Assembly: GCF_018642165.1 (NCBI RefSeq)
Contig: NZ_JAHHZM010000017.1
Location: 38,469-102,468, forward strand
Length of the DNA: 64,000 nt
DNA from: Echinicola shivajiensis
GTDB taxonomy: Bacteria > Bacteroidota > Bacteroidia > Cytophagales > Cyclobacteriaceae
Direction: 5' to 3'
The notes beneath the pieces were generated by a model. The model searched no databases. It was not told where the DNA came from and saw nothing but the letters and a program-made list of their open reading frames with translations. The position numbers and the translations under genes are program-made. Shown in pieces: positions 42,175-51,139 of the stretch (the stretch's first letter is position 1; each line of letters opens with the position of its first letter).

Positions 42175-43269
42175 TTATTTCTTCAATAAGGGTAACTTTT
42201 CAACTACTGCTGATAAGTTTTTGTTCCTTACACTTACTGCTATTTCTGTACCCGGCTTTGCATATGCAATATCTACATAGCCAAGCCCGATTCCAATATT
42301 CATGCTAGGGGACATAGTTCCGGAAGTAACTTCGCCGATTTGAGCTCCAGCCTCATTGACAATCGGGTAATGGGCCCTTGGAATCCCTTTGTCCTTGAAT
42401 TTGAAACCAACAAGCTTTTTGCTTACCCCTTCTTCTTTTTGTTTTTTAAGATTATCACTGTTGATGAAATCCTTGGTGAATTTGGTGATCCAGCCTAATC
42501 CTGCTTCGAGTGGAGAAGTGCTATCATCAATATCATTTCCGTATAGGCAGTATCCCATTTCCAGTCTGAGTGTATCGCGCGCACCTAAGCCGATAGGTTG
42601 GATATCAAATTCAGCTCCAGCTTCAAATATGGCATCCCAAACGGCAAGGGCGTCCTCATTTCTTACATAGATTTCAAACCCACCTGCTCCAGTATATCCT
42701 GTACCAGAAATGATTACATCCTGAATACCTGCAAATTCTCCAACTGCAAAATGATAGAATTTGATGTCATCCAAGTTTACAGGAGTGATTTTTTGAAGAG
42801 CTGCAGTAGCTTTTGGGCCTTGCACTGCAAAAAGAGACATTTCATCAGAAATGTTTTTTAATTCCGCTCCCATTTCATTGTGCTGGTTTACCCAAGCCCA
42901 GTCTTTATCAATATTAGAGGCATTGACTACCAATAAATATTCTTCTTCAGCCATTTTGTAGACGATCAAATCATCTACAATACCCCCTTTTTCGTTTGGA
43001 AAACATGAATATTGTGCTTGTCCAATTACTAATTTGGAAGCATCATTGGAAGTCACCTTTTGGATTAATTCCAAAGCATGTGGTCCGGTAATCATAAATT
43101 CTCCCATATGGGATACATCAAAGACACCTACACCATCTCTTACGGTATTATGCTCTTGTTTATCAGAAGTGTACCTTACAGGCATATTATATCCTGCGAA
43201 GGGAACCATCTTTCCTCCTAGTTCAATGTGCTTATCATTAAGCGCAACTTTTTTGATAGTGTTTTCCAT
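42175..43269 (-). CDS. gcvT: Aminomethyltransferase, glycine cleavage T-protein
   Basis: This 364-residue protein transfers the methylene group of glycine to tetrahydrofolate within the glycine cleavage system. Signature motifs are [26 protein letters not shown] (with the conserved Asp-Val-Ser-His), [17 protein letters not shown] (catalytic Asp) and [18 protein letters not shown] near residue 230. Length is typical. The H, P and L genes are not adjacent. A perfect -7 element TACCTTTG lies at 43298-43305 on this strand, about 30 bases upstream; no -33 TTTG is seen. Confidence 0.94.
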   Translation of the reverse strand: MENTIKKVALNDKHIELGGKMVPFAGYNMPVRYTSDKQEHNTVRDGVGVFDVSHMGEFMITGPHALELIQKVTSNDASKLVIGQAQYSCFPNEKGGIVDDLIVYKMAEEEYLLVVNASNIDKDWAWVNQHNEMGAELKNISDEMSLFAVQGPKATAALQKITPVNLDDIKFYHFAVGEFAGIQDVIISGTGYTGAGGFEIYVRNEDALAVWDAIFEAGAEFDIQPIGLGARDTLRLEMGYCLYGNDIDDSTSPLEAGLGWITKFTKDFINSDNLKKQKEEGVSKKLVGFKFKDKGIPRAHYPIVNEAGAQIGEVTSGTMSPSMNIGIGLGYVDIAYAKPGTEIAVSVRNKNLSAVVEKLPLLKK

Positions 43270-43340
43270 TTATACTTGGGTCTTATTTCGGTTTCGGCAA
43301 AGGTAATAAATGAGGCCTAAAAAACGAGTGGACATACAAA

Positions 43341-43367
43341 AAAGACCGACTGATTTGGTCGGTCTTT
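43341..43367 (-). terminator. Terminator after the A-type carrier gene
   Basis: AAAGACCGAC and GTCGGTCTTT form a 10-base-pair stem with a 7-base loop; on the minus strand six T residues follow. It stands between the carrier gene and gcvT. Confidence 0.82.
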
Positions 43368-43392
43368 ATGATTTAATTAAATAAGGTAGTTC

Positions 43393-43719
43393 TTAGATAG
43401 AGAAGCTTTCTCCACAACCACAGGTTCTGGAAGCATTAGGGTTGACAAATTGAAACCCTTTACCATTTAAGCCATCGGAAAATTCCAAGGTAGTACCGGC
43501 CAGGTAAAGCAAGCTTTTCTTATCCACTATGATCTTAACTCCTTTGTCTTCAAAAACTTGGTCGCTATCTGAAATATTCTCATCAAATCCTAAATCATAC
43601 ATCAGGCCAGAACAGCCACCACCTTTTACAGAAACTCGAATGTTTTCATTGTCCTTTCTGCCCTCGTCCTGCTTTAATTTAAGAATCTGCTCCTTAGCGT
43701 TGTCTGAAACTATGATCAT
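43393..43719 (-). CDS. A-type iron-sulfur carrier protein (SufA/ErpA-like)
   Basis: This 108-residue protein has the full three-Cys set: KGGGCSGLMYDLGF (Cys near 37) and the C-terminal ASRTCGCGESF. It can accept and pass on [2Fe-2S] or [4Fe-4S] clusters to apo-targets. No suf genes are adjacent. A perfect -7 element TATATTTG lies at 43795-43802 on this strand, about 75 bases upstream, and a perfect dyad (43756-43772) sits in the predicted 5' leader. Compare the Cys-poor paralogue at 31398-31718. Confidence 0.92.
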   Translation of the reverse strand: MIIVSDNAKEQILKLKQDEGRKDNENIRVSVKGGGCSGLMYDLGFDENISDSDQVFEDKGVKIIVDKKSLLYLAGTTLEFSDGLNGKGFQFVNPNASRTCGCGESFSI

Positions 43720-43755
43720 ATTTTCTGTCTATTAATGTTCTTTTGTTTTTCGATT

Positions 43756-43772
43756 AAGCATGAAACATGCTT
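43756..43772. repeat. Perfect palindromic dyad between the A-type carrier and mce
   Basis: AAGCATG, three A, CATGCTT: a 7-3-7 perfect dyad in the divergent intergenic region between 43719 and 43815. It has no T-run and looks like a protein-binding site or a 5'-leader hairpin. Confidence 0.5.
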
Positions 43773-43814
43773 ACCTTAGAAATAATTCCTACTACAAATA
43801 TACAAAATTAGCGC

Positions 43815-44228
43815 ATGAGAAAAATTGAGCACTTGGGAATAGCTGTAAAAGACCTCAAAAAATCCAATGAATTGTTTGAAAAGCTCTTGGGAAAGGAAGC
43901 GTATAAAGAAGAGTCTGTGGAAAGTGAGGGGGTAATCACTTCTTTTTTTAAAGTAGGGGATACCAAAATTGAATTACTTCAAGCCAATGAGCAAGAAAGT
44001 GCCATTTCAAAGTTTATTGAAAAAAGGGCTGAGGGAATTCATCATGTGGCTTTTGCAGTAGATGATATTTATGCTGAAATCAAGCGTTTAAAGGCTGAGG
44101 GCTTTGAAGTCCTCAATGAAGAGCCAAAAAGAGGGGCAGATCATAAATTAGTTGTATTTTTGCATCCGCGTTCTACCAATGGTGTATTGGTGGAGCTTTG
44201 TCAGGATGTAAATCCACTTTCAAAATAA
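43815..44228 (+). CDS. mce: Methylmalonyl-CoA epimerase
   Basis: This 137-residue VOC-fold enzyme interconverts (R)- and (S)-methylmalonyl-CoA. It has KIEHLGIAVKDLKKSNELFEKLLG at the N-terminus (metal His in EHLGIAV), GDTKIELLQANEQESAI (Glu), GIHHVAFAVDDIYAEI (second His) and the late GVLVELCQ (Glu). It supports propionate or branched-chain degradation. thiL follows by 37 bases. Methylmalonyl-CoA mutase is not in the window. Confidence 0.93.
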   Translation: MRKIEHLGIAVKDLKKSNELFEKLLGKEAYKEESVESEGVITSFFKVGDTKIELLQANEQESAISKFIEKRAEGIHHVAFAVDDIYAEIKRLKAEGFEVLNEEPKRGADHKLVVFLHPRSTNGVLVELCQDVNPLSK

Positions 44229-44265
44229 TATCCTGTATCATGACAGGAGCAATTAGAAGGAAATT

Positions 44266-45294
44266 ATGAGTGAAAAGAGAACAGAAATAGGAGAAATCGG
44301 GGAATTTGGCCTGATAGATCAATTGAATAGCAAAATACAAATACGACATCAGGACACCTTGAAGGGGATCGGTGATGATGCGGCGGTGTTGGATGCTGGT
44401 GACAAAGTAAAGGTAATCACTACTGACCTGTTATTGGAAGGTGTGCATTTTGATCTTTCTTATGCTCCCCTGCATCACTTGGGGTTTAAGGCCGTAGCTG
44501 TAAATATTTCTGATATAGCTGCGATGAATGCGATCCCTAAACAAATTACGGTAAGTATAGCTCTTAGCAATAGGTTTTCAGTAGAAGCAGTGGAGGCTAT
44601 TTATGCGGGGATCAATGCTGCTGCAGAACATTATAATGTGGATGTGATTGGTGGAGATACTACTTCTTCCAGATCTGGTCTGGTAATTTCAGTTACGGCA
44701 ATCGGAGAGATAGAAAAAGGAAAAGAAGTGTATCGATCGGGAGCAAAGGTCAATGATATAATATGTGTGACTGGAGATTTGGGAGGAGCACTTATTGGGT
44801 TGCAGGTTTTGGAAAGGGAAAAAGAGGTTTTTATGGCTGACCCAAATATGAAACCCCAATTAGACAAATATGCCTATATCACTGGAAGGCAGTTGAAGCC
44901 TGATGCCAGAATGGATATTATCCACGAATTAAAGGAATTGGGTGTAGTCCCTACTTCCATGATGGATGTTTCTGATGGATTGGCTTCTGAGCTTTTTCAT
45001 ATTTGTAAGCAGTCAAAAGTGGGGGTAATGATCTACGAAGATAAACTACCAATAGATAAGCAGACTTATGATACTGCGGTGGAGTTTAATTTAGATCCAA
45101 TTACTTGCGTGTTGAATGGTGGTGAGGATTATGAATTGGTTTTTACCATCAGCCAAGAAGATTTTCATAAGTTGGAGAAACATCCGGATATTCATTTTAT
45201 CGGCCATGTAACCAAAGAAGAGGAAGGTAAGTTTATGGTCACTAAGAGTGATACAGCTGTTCAGTTAAAGGCCCAGGGCTGGGTGCATTTCTAA
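44266..45294 (+). CDS. thiL: Thiamine-monophosphate kinase
   Basis: This 342-residue enzyme phosphorylates thiamine monophosphate to TPP. It shows IGDDAAVLDAGDKVKVITTDLLLEGVHFDL near residues 36-65 (key: GDDAAVLD and TTDLLLEGVHF), AVNISDIAAMNA, VDVIGGDTTSSRSG, MMDVSDGLASEL and the C-terminal NGGEDYELVFT. These are the ATP/Mg-binding motifs of the AIR synthase-related fold. Length is typical. It shares a terminator with ruvC. Confidence 0.94.
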   Translation: MSEKRTEIGEIGEFGLIDQLNSKIQIRHQDTLKGIGDDAAVLDAGDKVKVITTDLLLEGVHFDLSYAPLHHLGFKAVAVNISDIAAMNAIPKQITVSIALSNRFSVEAVEAIYAGINAAAEHYNVDVIGGDTTSSRSGLVISVTAIGEIEKGKEVYRSGAKVNDIICVTGDLGGALIGLQVLEREKEVFMADPNMKPQLDKYAYITGRQLKPDARMDIIHELKELGVVPTSMMDVSDGLASELFHICKQSKVGVMIYEDKLPIDKQTYDTAVEFNLDPITCVLNGGEDYELVFTISQEDFHKLEKHPDIHFIGHVTKEEEGKFMVTKSDTAVQLKAQGWVHF

Positions 45295-45326
45295 AAGGGT
45301 GTTAAATCCCCAGAGGGAAAATATAA

Positions 45327-45372
45327 AAAGGCCACAAAGTAAGCTTGAAAAACAAACTGCTTTGTGGCCTTT
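45327..45372. terminator. Bidirectional terminator between thiL and ruvC
   Basis: AAAGGCCACAAAG and CTTTGTGGCCTTT form a perfect 13-base-pair stem around a 20-base loop, with A- and T-rich flanks. It sits between convergent genes. Confidence 0.8.
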
Positions 45373-45388
45373 CTGTTTCTTATAATTT

Positions 45389-45961
45389 TCATTTAATCCT
45401 GTCTGGGTTTTCTTCAAGAAATGATTTCCAGCCTGCTGATCGGCCTCGGCTTTGTAATCTGCCATCATGGAAATGGTGACAAAGGGCTACCGCCAAAGCA
45501 TCTGTGGCATCCAGAAGCTTGGGGATAGATTCTATTTTTAATAAAGTCTTCAGCATTTCAGCTACTTGTTCCTTGGAGGCATTACCATTACCAGTAACAG
45601 ATTGTTTGACTTTCTTAGGGGAATATTCAGCTATGGGGATGTCTCTGGCCAGTGCTGCTGCCATAGCTACTCCCTGGGCCCTGCCTAGTTTGAGCATGGA
45701 CTGCACATTCTGGCCATAGAAGGGGGCCTCAAGGGCGACTTTATCTGGGAGGAATTCATCAATGATCCCAGTAATGCGCTCAAAAATCTTTTTGAGTTTA
45801 AGTTCATGAGAGCCATATTTCTTCAGGTGTATCACACCGTATTGAAGGGGTTCGTATTTATTGCCTCTTACCAATATCAGGCCATATCCCATAACATTGG
45901 TGCCCGGATCAATTCCCAAAATGATTTGTTCTTTAAGCTCCTTTTTCGCTATTTTGCCCAT
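45389..45961 (-). CDS. ruvC: Holliday junction endonuclease RuvC
   Basis: This 190-residue enzyme cuts Holliday junctions after RuvAB branch migration. [13 protein letters not shown] supplies the first catalytic Asp (about residue 18), [18 protein letters not shown] the Glu, and [15 protein letters not shown] the last acidic pair. Length is normal, with a short extra C-terminal tail ([10 protein letters not shown]). ruvA and ruvB are not adjacent. It is divergent from the GT2 gene, with 26 bases between the starts. Confidence 0.93.
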   Translation of the reverse strand: MGKIAKKELKEQIILGIDPGTNVMGYGLILVRGNKYEPLQYGVIHLKKYGSHELKLKKIFERITGIIDEFLPDKVALEAPFYGQNVQSMLKLGRAQGVAMAAALARDIPIAEYSPKKVKQSVTGNGNASKEQVAEMLKTLLKIESIPKLLDATDALAVALCHHFHDGRLQSRGRSAGWKSFLEENPDRIK

Positions 45962-45987
45962 TAGCGCAATTTACTAGAAATCCTCCC

Positions 45988-47109
45988 ATGGACATGAATC
46001 TTTTGGTATTTTTCTTTTTTGGAGTTTTGGCTGTTTATTCAGCTATCCTTTTTCTTTTGGTCTATTATTGGGGGAAAGATAAGCCATCTGCCACTGGCCT
46101 TGAGCAGGCTTTTGAATATCCGGTTTCATTGGTCATACCTTTTAGAAATGAGATCAACAATTTGCCAAAACTATTGTCGAGCTTGGTCAAGCAGGAATAT
46201 GCCAATTTGCAGGTTGTTTTGGTGGATGATCATAGCGAAGATGGTGGGGGAGAATACGTAAAAGAGTGGCTTAAAAGTAAAGTCCATGAGAATTTTCTGT
46301 TGATCGAAAGTCAAGGACAAGGAAAGAAGGCCGCCCTTGAAAGTGGAGTGGCTGTATCCAATGGTCTTATTGTGCTTACCTCAGATGCAGATTGTAAGTT
46401 GCCTGCCCAATGGGTAAAGCATATGGTGAAGCCATTTGATGATCCGAAGGTGCAAATGGTCGCTGGGCCAGTTATGTCTAAGGGTGGAAAGAAAATGTTT
46501 GAGAATTTTCAACAGATTGAATGGGGAAGTGTTTTATTGATGACCAAATTCTTTTTTCAAATTGGCCGGCCTGTGATGTGTAGCGGAGCCAATATGGGGT
46601 ATAGAAAAGCGGCTTTTCTACATTTAAGGGGCTATCAGGGCAATCATGGTTATGCTTCAGGAGATGATTCCTTTTTGCTTGAAAAAATGAGCAGGCGCTT
46701 TGGCGCTGATGCTATAATGTATCTTTCTGGAAAAGAGGTTTTGGTGCGCACCAAGGCCCAGCAAAACTGGAAGAAATTATTGTTTCAACGTGCCAGATGG
46801 GCTAAAAAATGGAATAAACATCAAAACTGGGAAAATGCAGCAGGATCTATAATAAGTGCTTTGTTTACCATCTTCAGTATTTTAAGTGTGTTTTTACTGT
46901 TTGGAGGAGGTTTGATACCTTTGTTGTTTTTGCTTTACTGGTCAATAAAGGTTTTGGTGGAATATTGGTCCTTGAATAAAGTTTTAAAGGATTATGAAAT
47001 AAAATTGCCCTTTTTAAGTTTTATGTACACCAGTTTTTTTCACCCATTATTTGTAGTTTCTGTGGTGTTTTTGGCTTTGTTTGGAAACCTGGCTTGGAAG
47101 GGAAGATAA
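45988..47109 (+). CDS. Membrane glycosyltransferase, family 2
   Basis: This 373-residue protein has one N-terminal membrane helix and about three at the C-terminus (about 295-370). The GT2 catalytic domain between them shows VSLVIPFRNEINNLPKLL, VVLVDDHSEDGGGEYV, TSDADCKLP (the DxD) and FQRARWAKKWN, the QxxRW motif of processive synthases. It probably transfers sugars from a nucleotide donor to a lipid or polysaccharide acceptor. A second GT2 lies at 49260, with a SpoIIE-type phosphatase and a deacetylase between. Substrate is unknown. Confidence 0.82.
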   Translation: MDMNLLVFFFFGVLAVYSAILFLLVYYWGKDKPSATGLEQAFEYPVSLVIPFRNEINNLPKLLSSLVKQEYANLQVVLVDDHSEDGGGEYVKEWLKSKVHENFLLIESQGQGKKAALESGVAVSNGLIVLTSDADCKLPAQWVKHMVKPFDDPKVQMVAGPVMSKGGKKMFENFQQIEWGSVLLMTKFFFQIGRPVMCSGANMGYRKAAFLHLRGYQGNHGYASGDDSFLLEKMSRRFGADAIMYLSGKEVLVRTKAQQNWKKLLFQRARWAKKWNKHQNWENAAGSIISALFTIFSILSVFLLFGGGLIPLLFLLYWSIKVLVEYWSLNKVLKDYEIKLPFLSFMYTSFFHPLFVVSVVFLALFGNLAWKGR

Positions 47110-47148
47110 TGTTCAGTATTTAAATTTAACTGGTAGAAAAAGAATAAA

Positions 47149-47400
47149 ATGTCAGACGAGGAATACGAATTACTGGATGAACTTTACTTTGTTCAGCCAT
47201 ATCAATATTTAAAAAAAACTTTAAACTGGGAAGATGAGGAGCTTTTGGCTACCTTGCAGGAGCTGCATTCCCGAGAACTTATCAAGTGTATGATAGGGCC
47301 TGATGAAGAACTCTTTGAGGGGATTGACATAGCTAGGCAAGGGAAAAAATATTATTTCCTGGCTACCAAAAAAGGACTGATGGAACACAATATATTGTAA
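47149..47400 (+). CDS. Small conserved protein, possible winged-helix
   Basis: This 83-residue acidic protein reads MSDEEYELLDELYFVQPY and contains WEDEELLATLQELHSRELIKCM and GLMEHNIL. The helix-helix-strand layout resembles a winged-helix fold, but I do not recognise a family. It lies between a GT2 gene and the SpoIIE-type phosphatase gene (15 bases). It may be a regulator of that pair. Confidence 0.6.
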   Translation: MSDEEYELLDELYFVQPYQYLKKTLNWEDEELLATLQELHSRELIKCMIGPDEELFEGIDIARQGKKYYFLATKKGLMEHNIL

Positions 47401-47415
47401 AAAACAGGAGGGAAC

Positions 47416-48627
47416 TTGACCACTGAAACCTTAAAATATCAAAGAAAAGAACTTGAGCTGAAAGCATTGCTGGAGATTACGCAGGCCATCAATGAAAATA
47501 AAACCGAATCGGTATTGCTCAATATATTCAAATTCACCTGTTTGGTTCATTTGAATATTAAGGCCTTGGTATTATATGTGGCCAATCAGGACGGTTTTCA
47601 GGAAAGGGTAAAACATGGAGTGAAGCAAAATATTCCAAAGTTGATACCTTATAAAGATGTGGATGACAATCGTGAGATAGGGAAGCTCAATTTGGTTATG
47701 CCCAGAGAATATTCCTTTAACGAATTGGATATTTATGTGCCGGTATATCATAAGGATAAAATGCTTGCCATACTCCTTTTGAAGACAAAGGATGTAGACC
47801 GAGAATTGGATTTGGATTTTACCCAAGCCCTAACCAATATCTTAGTGGTGGCCTTAGAAAATAAGCGTTTTGCTAGAAGACAGTTGGAGCAAGAAAGGCT
47901 GAAGAAAGAAGTGGAGATTGCGAGCAATGTTCAGCGTATGTTGTTTCCTGACAAACTGCCGGTGACGGATAAGTTAAAAGCTAAGGTTACATATTACCCT
48001 CATAGTACAGTTGGTGGAGATTATTATGATCTTATACAGAAGTCTGATGATGAGGTATTCTTCTGTATTGCTGATGTGTCAGGAAAGGGTATGCCTGCGG
48101 CTTTGTTGATGTCCAACTTTCAGGCAGCATTAAGGACATTATTATTGAGTTCCTCGGACCTTTCCATGATTGCCAAGCAATTGAACGTAACTATTTTTGA
48201 TAATACAAAAGGGGAACGATTCATTACATTTTTTTTGGGGTATTATAATTATAAGACCAATTGTTTAAAATATGTCAATGCTGGTCATAATGCACCTTTA
48301 TTATGTGGAGGCAATGTTGGTGAATGCGAGCTGTTAGAGGCTGGTACTACTATTTTGGGTGCTTTTAAAGAATTGCCTTTTATAGAGGAGGGGAGAAGAG
48401 ACGGGGTGAAGGATTTTAGCATCCATATGTATACGGACGGGCTCACGGAGGCTATCAACAAGAATGAGGAGGAGTTTGGTGAAGAAAGGCTCTTTGATTT
48501 TGTAAAAAAAGAAGGAAACATTGAGCCTAAAAAATTTCATGAAATGCTGTTCAACAGCTGGGATAAATTTTCAGAGGGCGTGGAACGAAGGGATGACACA
48601 ACCATGTTAAGTATCCAGTTCCATTAG
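47416..48627 (+). CDS. GAF-SpoIIE PP2C-type phosphatase
   Basis: This 403-residue cytoplasmic protein has an N-terminal GAF-like sensory domain (about 10-155) and a helical linker (about 155-190). A SpoIIE/RsbU-type PP2C domain (about 195-403) follows. The phosphatase motifs are GGDYYDLIQ, IADVSGKGMPAALLMSNF, GHNAPLLCGG, HMYTDGLTEAIN and RRDDTTMLSI. Such enzymes dephosphorylate anti-anti-sigma (STAS) proteins. The start is TTG at 47416, preceded by AGGAGGG, a strong Shine-Dalgarno unusual for this phylum. No RsbW/V partner is adjacent. Confidence 0.88.
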   Translation: MTTETLKYQRKELELKALLEITQAINENKTESVLLNIFKFTCLVHLNIKALVLYVANQDGFQERVKHGVKQNIPKLIPYKDVDDNREIGKLNLVMPREYSFNELDIYVPVYHKDKMLAILLLKTKDVDRELDLDFTQALTNILVVALENKRFARRQLEQERLKKEVEIASNVQRMLFPDKLPVTDKLKAKVTYYPHSTVGGDYYDLIQKSDDEVFFCIADVSGKGMPAALLMSNFQAALRTLLLSSSDLSMIAKQLNVTIFDNTKGERFITFFLGYYNYKTNCLKYVNAGHNAPLLCGGNVGECELLEAGTTILGAFKELPFIEEGRRDGVKDFSIHMYTDGLTEAINKNEEEFGEERLFDFVKKEGNIEPKKFHEMLFNSWDKFSEGVERRDDTTMLSIQFH

Positions 48628-48636
48628 ACCGATGTC

Positions 48637-49263
48637 ATGATAATCCATTTTGTGCCCAAGCCAGTAAAATGGCTTTTCCCTAAATATGTTTGGAACAAGT
48701 CAAGAGCAAAAAAGGAAGTCTATTTGACTTTTGATGATGGTCCTGTTCCAAGTATAACCCCTTTTGTTTTGGATGAATTGAAAAAGAGAGGGATGTTTGC
48801 GACTTTTTTTATGGTGGGGGATAATATTCGAAAGCATCCTGCTTTGGCGAGAAGAGTAATGGAGGAAGGGCATCAAATAGGTAATCATACCTATAATCAC
48901 CTTAACGGGGCAAAGGTAGACCATAATAGTTATATTGGGAACCTAGAGAAATGCCGACAAACTATTAAAAAGGTATTGGGGCTTGACACACATTTGTTTC
49001 GTCCACCTTATGGCAGGCTAAAGGCTAGTCAGACAAAAGTTGTTTCCAAGTACTTTAAGATCATCATGTGGGATGTCTTGTCAGGTGATTTTGTAAATGG
49101 GATCAGTCCTAGTCAATGTCTACAAAAGACAATCAAATATACTCAGAATGGTTCTATTATACTTTTTCATGATCAGGAAAAAACAGAAACAGTAATTAGA
49201 GAGGCTTTGCCCCTATATTTGGATTACCTAAAAACCAATAATATCCAAACGGCCTTGTTATGA
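48637..49263 (+). CDS. Polysaccharide deacetylase (NodB family)
   Basis: This 208-residue enzyme removes acetyl groups from N-acetyl sugars. NodB motifs: VYLTFDDGPVPS (catalytic Asp and metal Asp), IGNHTYNHLNG (metal His pair), RPPYGRL (base Arg) and a late IILFHDQ. A hydrophobic start (WLFPKYVW) may be an uncleaved anchor. It overlaps the second GT2 gene by 4 bases (ATGA) and follows the phosphatase gene by 9, so the run is one operon of envelope polysaccharide type. Confidence 0.88.
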   Translation: MIIHFVPKPVKWLFPKYVWNKSRAKKEVYLTFDDGPVPSITPFVLDELKKRGMFATFFMVGDNIRKHPALARRVMEEGHQIGNHTYNHLNGAKVDHNSYIGNLEKCRQTIKKVLGLDTHLFRPPYGRLKASQTKVVSKYFKIIMWDVLSGDFVNGISPSQCLQKTIKYTQNGSIILFHDQEKTETVIREALPLYLDYLKTNNIQTALL

Positions 49264-50363
49264 TTGTTTGGACTGCTATTATCCTTGTTGCACTTTTAGT
49301 TGTACAGGATATCCTGTTGCTGATCCTTTTTCTGTTCAATTATAAAAACCATAGTGAACAAGATCAGGTAGAGCGTGATTGGCCAAGTGTTTCGGTTATT
49401 ATGACAGCAAGAAATGAATCAGCTGTTTTAGTAGGTTGCTTAAGGGCTTTTGATCTAATTGATTATCCGAAGGGGAAAATAGAATTTATCATTGGAAATG
49501 ACCAAAGTGAGGATGAAACTCCTGATATACTAAGAGCTTGGGCTGGTAATGGCAACCAAAGGACTTATATGGAAATTCAATCCCTGTATTCACATATCAA
49601 TGGAAAAGCAAATGCCCTGGCTCAGCTGATAGAAAATTCAAAAGGTGAATTGCTTTTATTGACGGATGCTGATTGTAGGGTGGGTGATCAATGGGTAAAA
49701 GAATTGGTAAGGGCCTATAGACCAAAGTTTGGGTTGGTGGTAGGGGTGACTCAGGTCATTGGGGAAAATTTGTTTGAAAAGCTTCAGGGCTTGGAGTGGT
49801 GGCAAACCTTGGGAATGATAAAGGTGACCTCTGATCTTGGCTTTCTGTTGACAGCTGTGGGAAATAATATGCTGGTAAGCCGGGAAGCCTATGAAAAAGT
49901 AGGCGGCTATGAAGGATTGTCTTTTTCTGTTACTGAAGATTTTGCACTTGGCGAGGCTGTAAAGGCTATAGGCTATAAGCCTGTTCACCAATTTAGTCCC
50001 AATAGTTTAATAGATACCAAAGGGGAAAATAATTTTTTGGCTTTACTTATTCAAAGGAAAAGATGGATGTGGGGAGCGAGAACATTACCTATGAAATGGC
50101 AACTATTATTATTGCTTCAAGTAATGTTTTATCCCTGTATTTTTGTTCTTTTGATGTTTTTTCCACTTGAGGCAGGGCTGGTTTGGCTTGGTAAATGGAT
50201 TATGCAATCTTTATTTATAAAGGCACTAGCAAAAAAAGTTGGACAGGTGATACCCCTATTTCAACTAATAATATTTGAACTTTATTATCCAGTAATTTCA
50301 TGGTCCACAATAGTGTATTATTTTTGGCCTTCGAAAATTAAATGGAAAGAAAGGAAGTACTGA
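49260..50363 (+). CDS. Membrane glycosyltransferase, family 2 (second)
   Basis: This 367-residue protein repeats the layout of the GT2 at 45988. It has one N-terminal membrane segment, then VSVIMTARNESAVLVGCL, FIIGNDQSEDETPDI, LTDADCRVGDQW (DxD) and LIQRKRWMWGAR (QxxRW). Two or three C-terminal helices follow (about 278-350). It is translationally coupled to the deacetylase and overlaps tatD by one base (TGATG). Substrate unknown. Confidence 0.83.
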   Translation: MIVWTAIILVALLVVQDILLLILFLFNYKNHSEQDQVERDWPSVSVIMTARNESAVLVGCLRAFDLIDYPKGKIEFIIGNDQSEDETPDILRAWAGNGNQRTYMEIQSLYSHINGKANALAQLIENSKGELLLLTDADCRVGDQWVKELVRAYRPKFGLVVGVTQVIGENLFEKLQGLEWWQTLGMIKVTSDLGFLLTAVGNNMLVSREAYEKVGGYEGLSFSVTEDFALGEAVKAIGYKPVHQFSPNSLIDTKGENNFLALLIQRKRWMWGARTLPMKWQLLLLLQVMFYPCIFVLLMFFPLEAGLVWLGKWIMQSLFIKALAKKVGQVIPLFQLIIFELYYPVISWSTIVYYFWPSKIKWKERKY

Positions 50364-51139
50364 TGCAATTTATTGATACCCACGCCCATATTTATTCTAA
50401 GAAGTACGATAGTGATCGTGATGAGGTGATCCGTAGAAGTGTTGAAAATGGTGTGACAAAGATTTATATGCCCAATGTGGATGTGGAATCTATTGATGCC
50501 ATGTTGGAGGCTGAGCATCGCTACCCAGATATTTGTATTCCAATGATGGGCTTGCATCCCTGTGATGTAAAAAAAGGCTTTGAAAAGGAATTATATGTGA
50601 TGGAGGATTGGTTGAATAAGCGACCTTTTGTAGCTGTTGGGGAGATCGGTACAGATTTGTATTGGGACAAGAGCCTATTTGAAGAGCAGAAAGAAGCTTT
50701 GAAAATCCAAGTTAACTGGGCCAAGGAAAAGGAATTACCGATTGTTCTGCATTGTAGGGAATCTATAGATGAGACTATCGAGATCATAGGTGAACTTAAT
50801 GATCAGAAGTTAACTGGGGTTTTTCATTGTTTTTCAGGCAATGTAGAGCAGGCCAATAGGATAATAGAAATGGGTTTTTTGCTGGGAATAGGAGGTGTTT
50901 CTACCTTTAAAAATGGCGGTTTGGACAAAGTTTTGCCAGAAATAGGTCTTGATAATTTGGTTTTGGAAACAGATGGGCCATATTTGGCTCCAGTGCCGCA
51001 CAGAGGCAAGCGCAATTCTCCAGAATATATTCCTTTAATTGCACAGCGAGTAGGAGATCTTACAGAGAATACACTGGAAAAAGTTTCCGAAATCACTAAT
51101 TTAAATGCCAATAAAGTTTTTAACCGGTCTGAACTATGA
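50363..51139 (+). CDS. tatD: TatD family metal-dependent hydrolase
   Basis: This protein of about 258 residues has the TatD metal ligands: FIDTHAHIYS (HxH), VGEIGTDLYW (Glu), LHCRES (His), VFHCFSG and LETDGPYLAPVPHRGK (Asp). The family includes 3'-5' exonucleases and D-aminoacyl-tRNA-related enzymes; its exact substrate is uncertain. I start at ATG 50363 (MQFIDTHA), because the seven extra residues of the longer frame are not conserved. It overlaps the preceding GT2 gene by one base and the asparaginase by 4 bases (ATGA). Confidence 0.9.
   Translation: MQFIDTHAHIYSKKYDSDRDEVIRRSVENGVTKIYMPNVDVESIDAMLEAEHRYPDICIPMMGLHPCDVKKGFEKELYVMEDWLNKRPFVAVGEIGTDLYWDKSLFEEQKEALKIQVNWAKEKELPIVLHCRESIDETIEIIGELNDQKLTGVFHCFSGNVEQANRIIEMGFLLGIGGVSTFKNGGLDKVLPEIGLDNLVLETDGPYLAPVPHRGKRNSPEYIPLIAQRVGDLTENTLEKVSEITNLNANKVFNRSEL

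Noticed and set aside
43270..43340. Glycine riboswitch before gcvT
   Set aside because: The gap is about 70 bases and holds only the neighbouring terminator and a -7 element.
44229..44265. TPP riboswitch before thiL
   Set aside because: The gap is 37 bases and lacks the THI element; too short.
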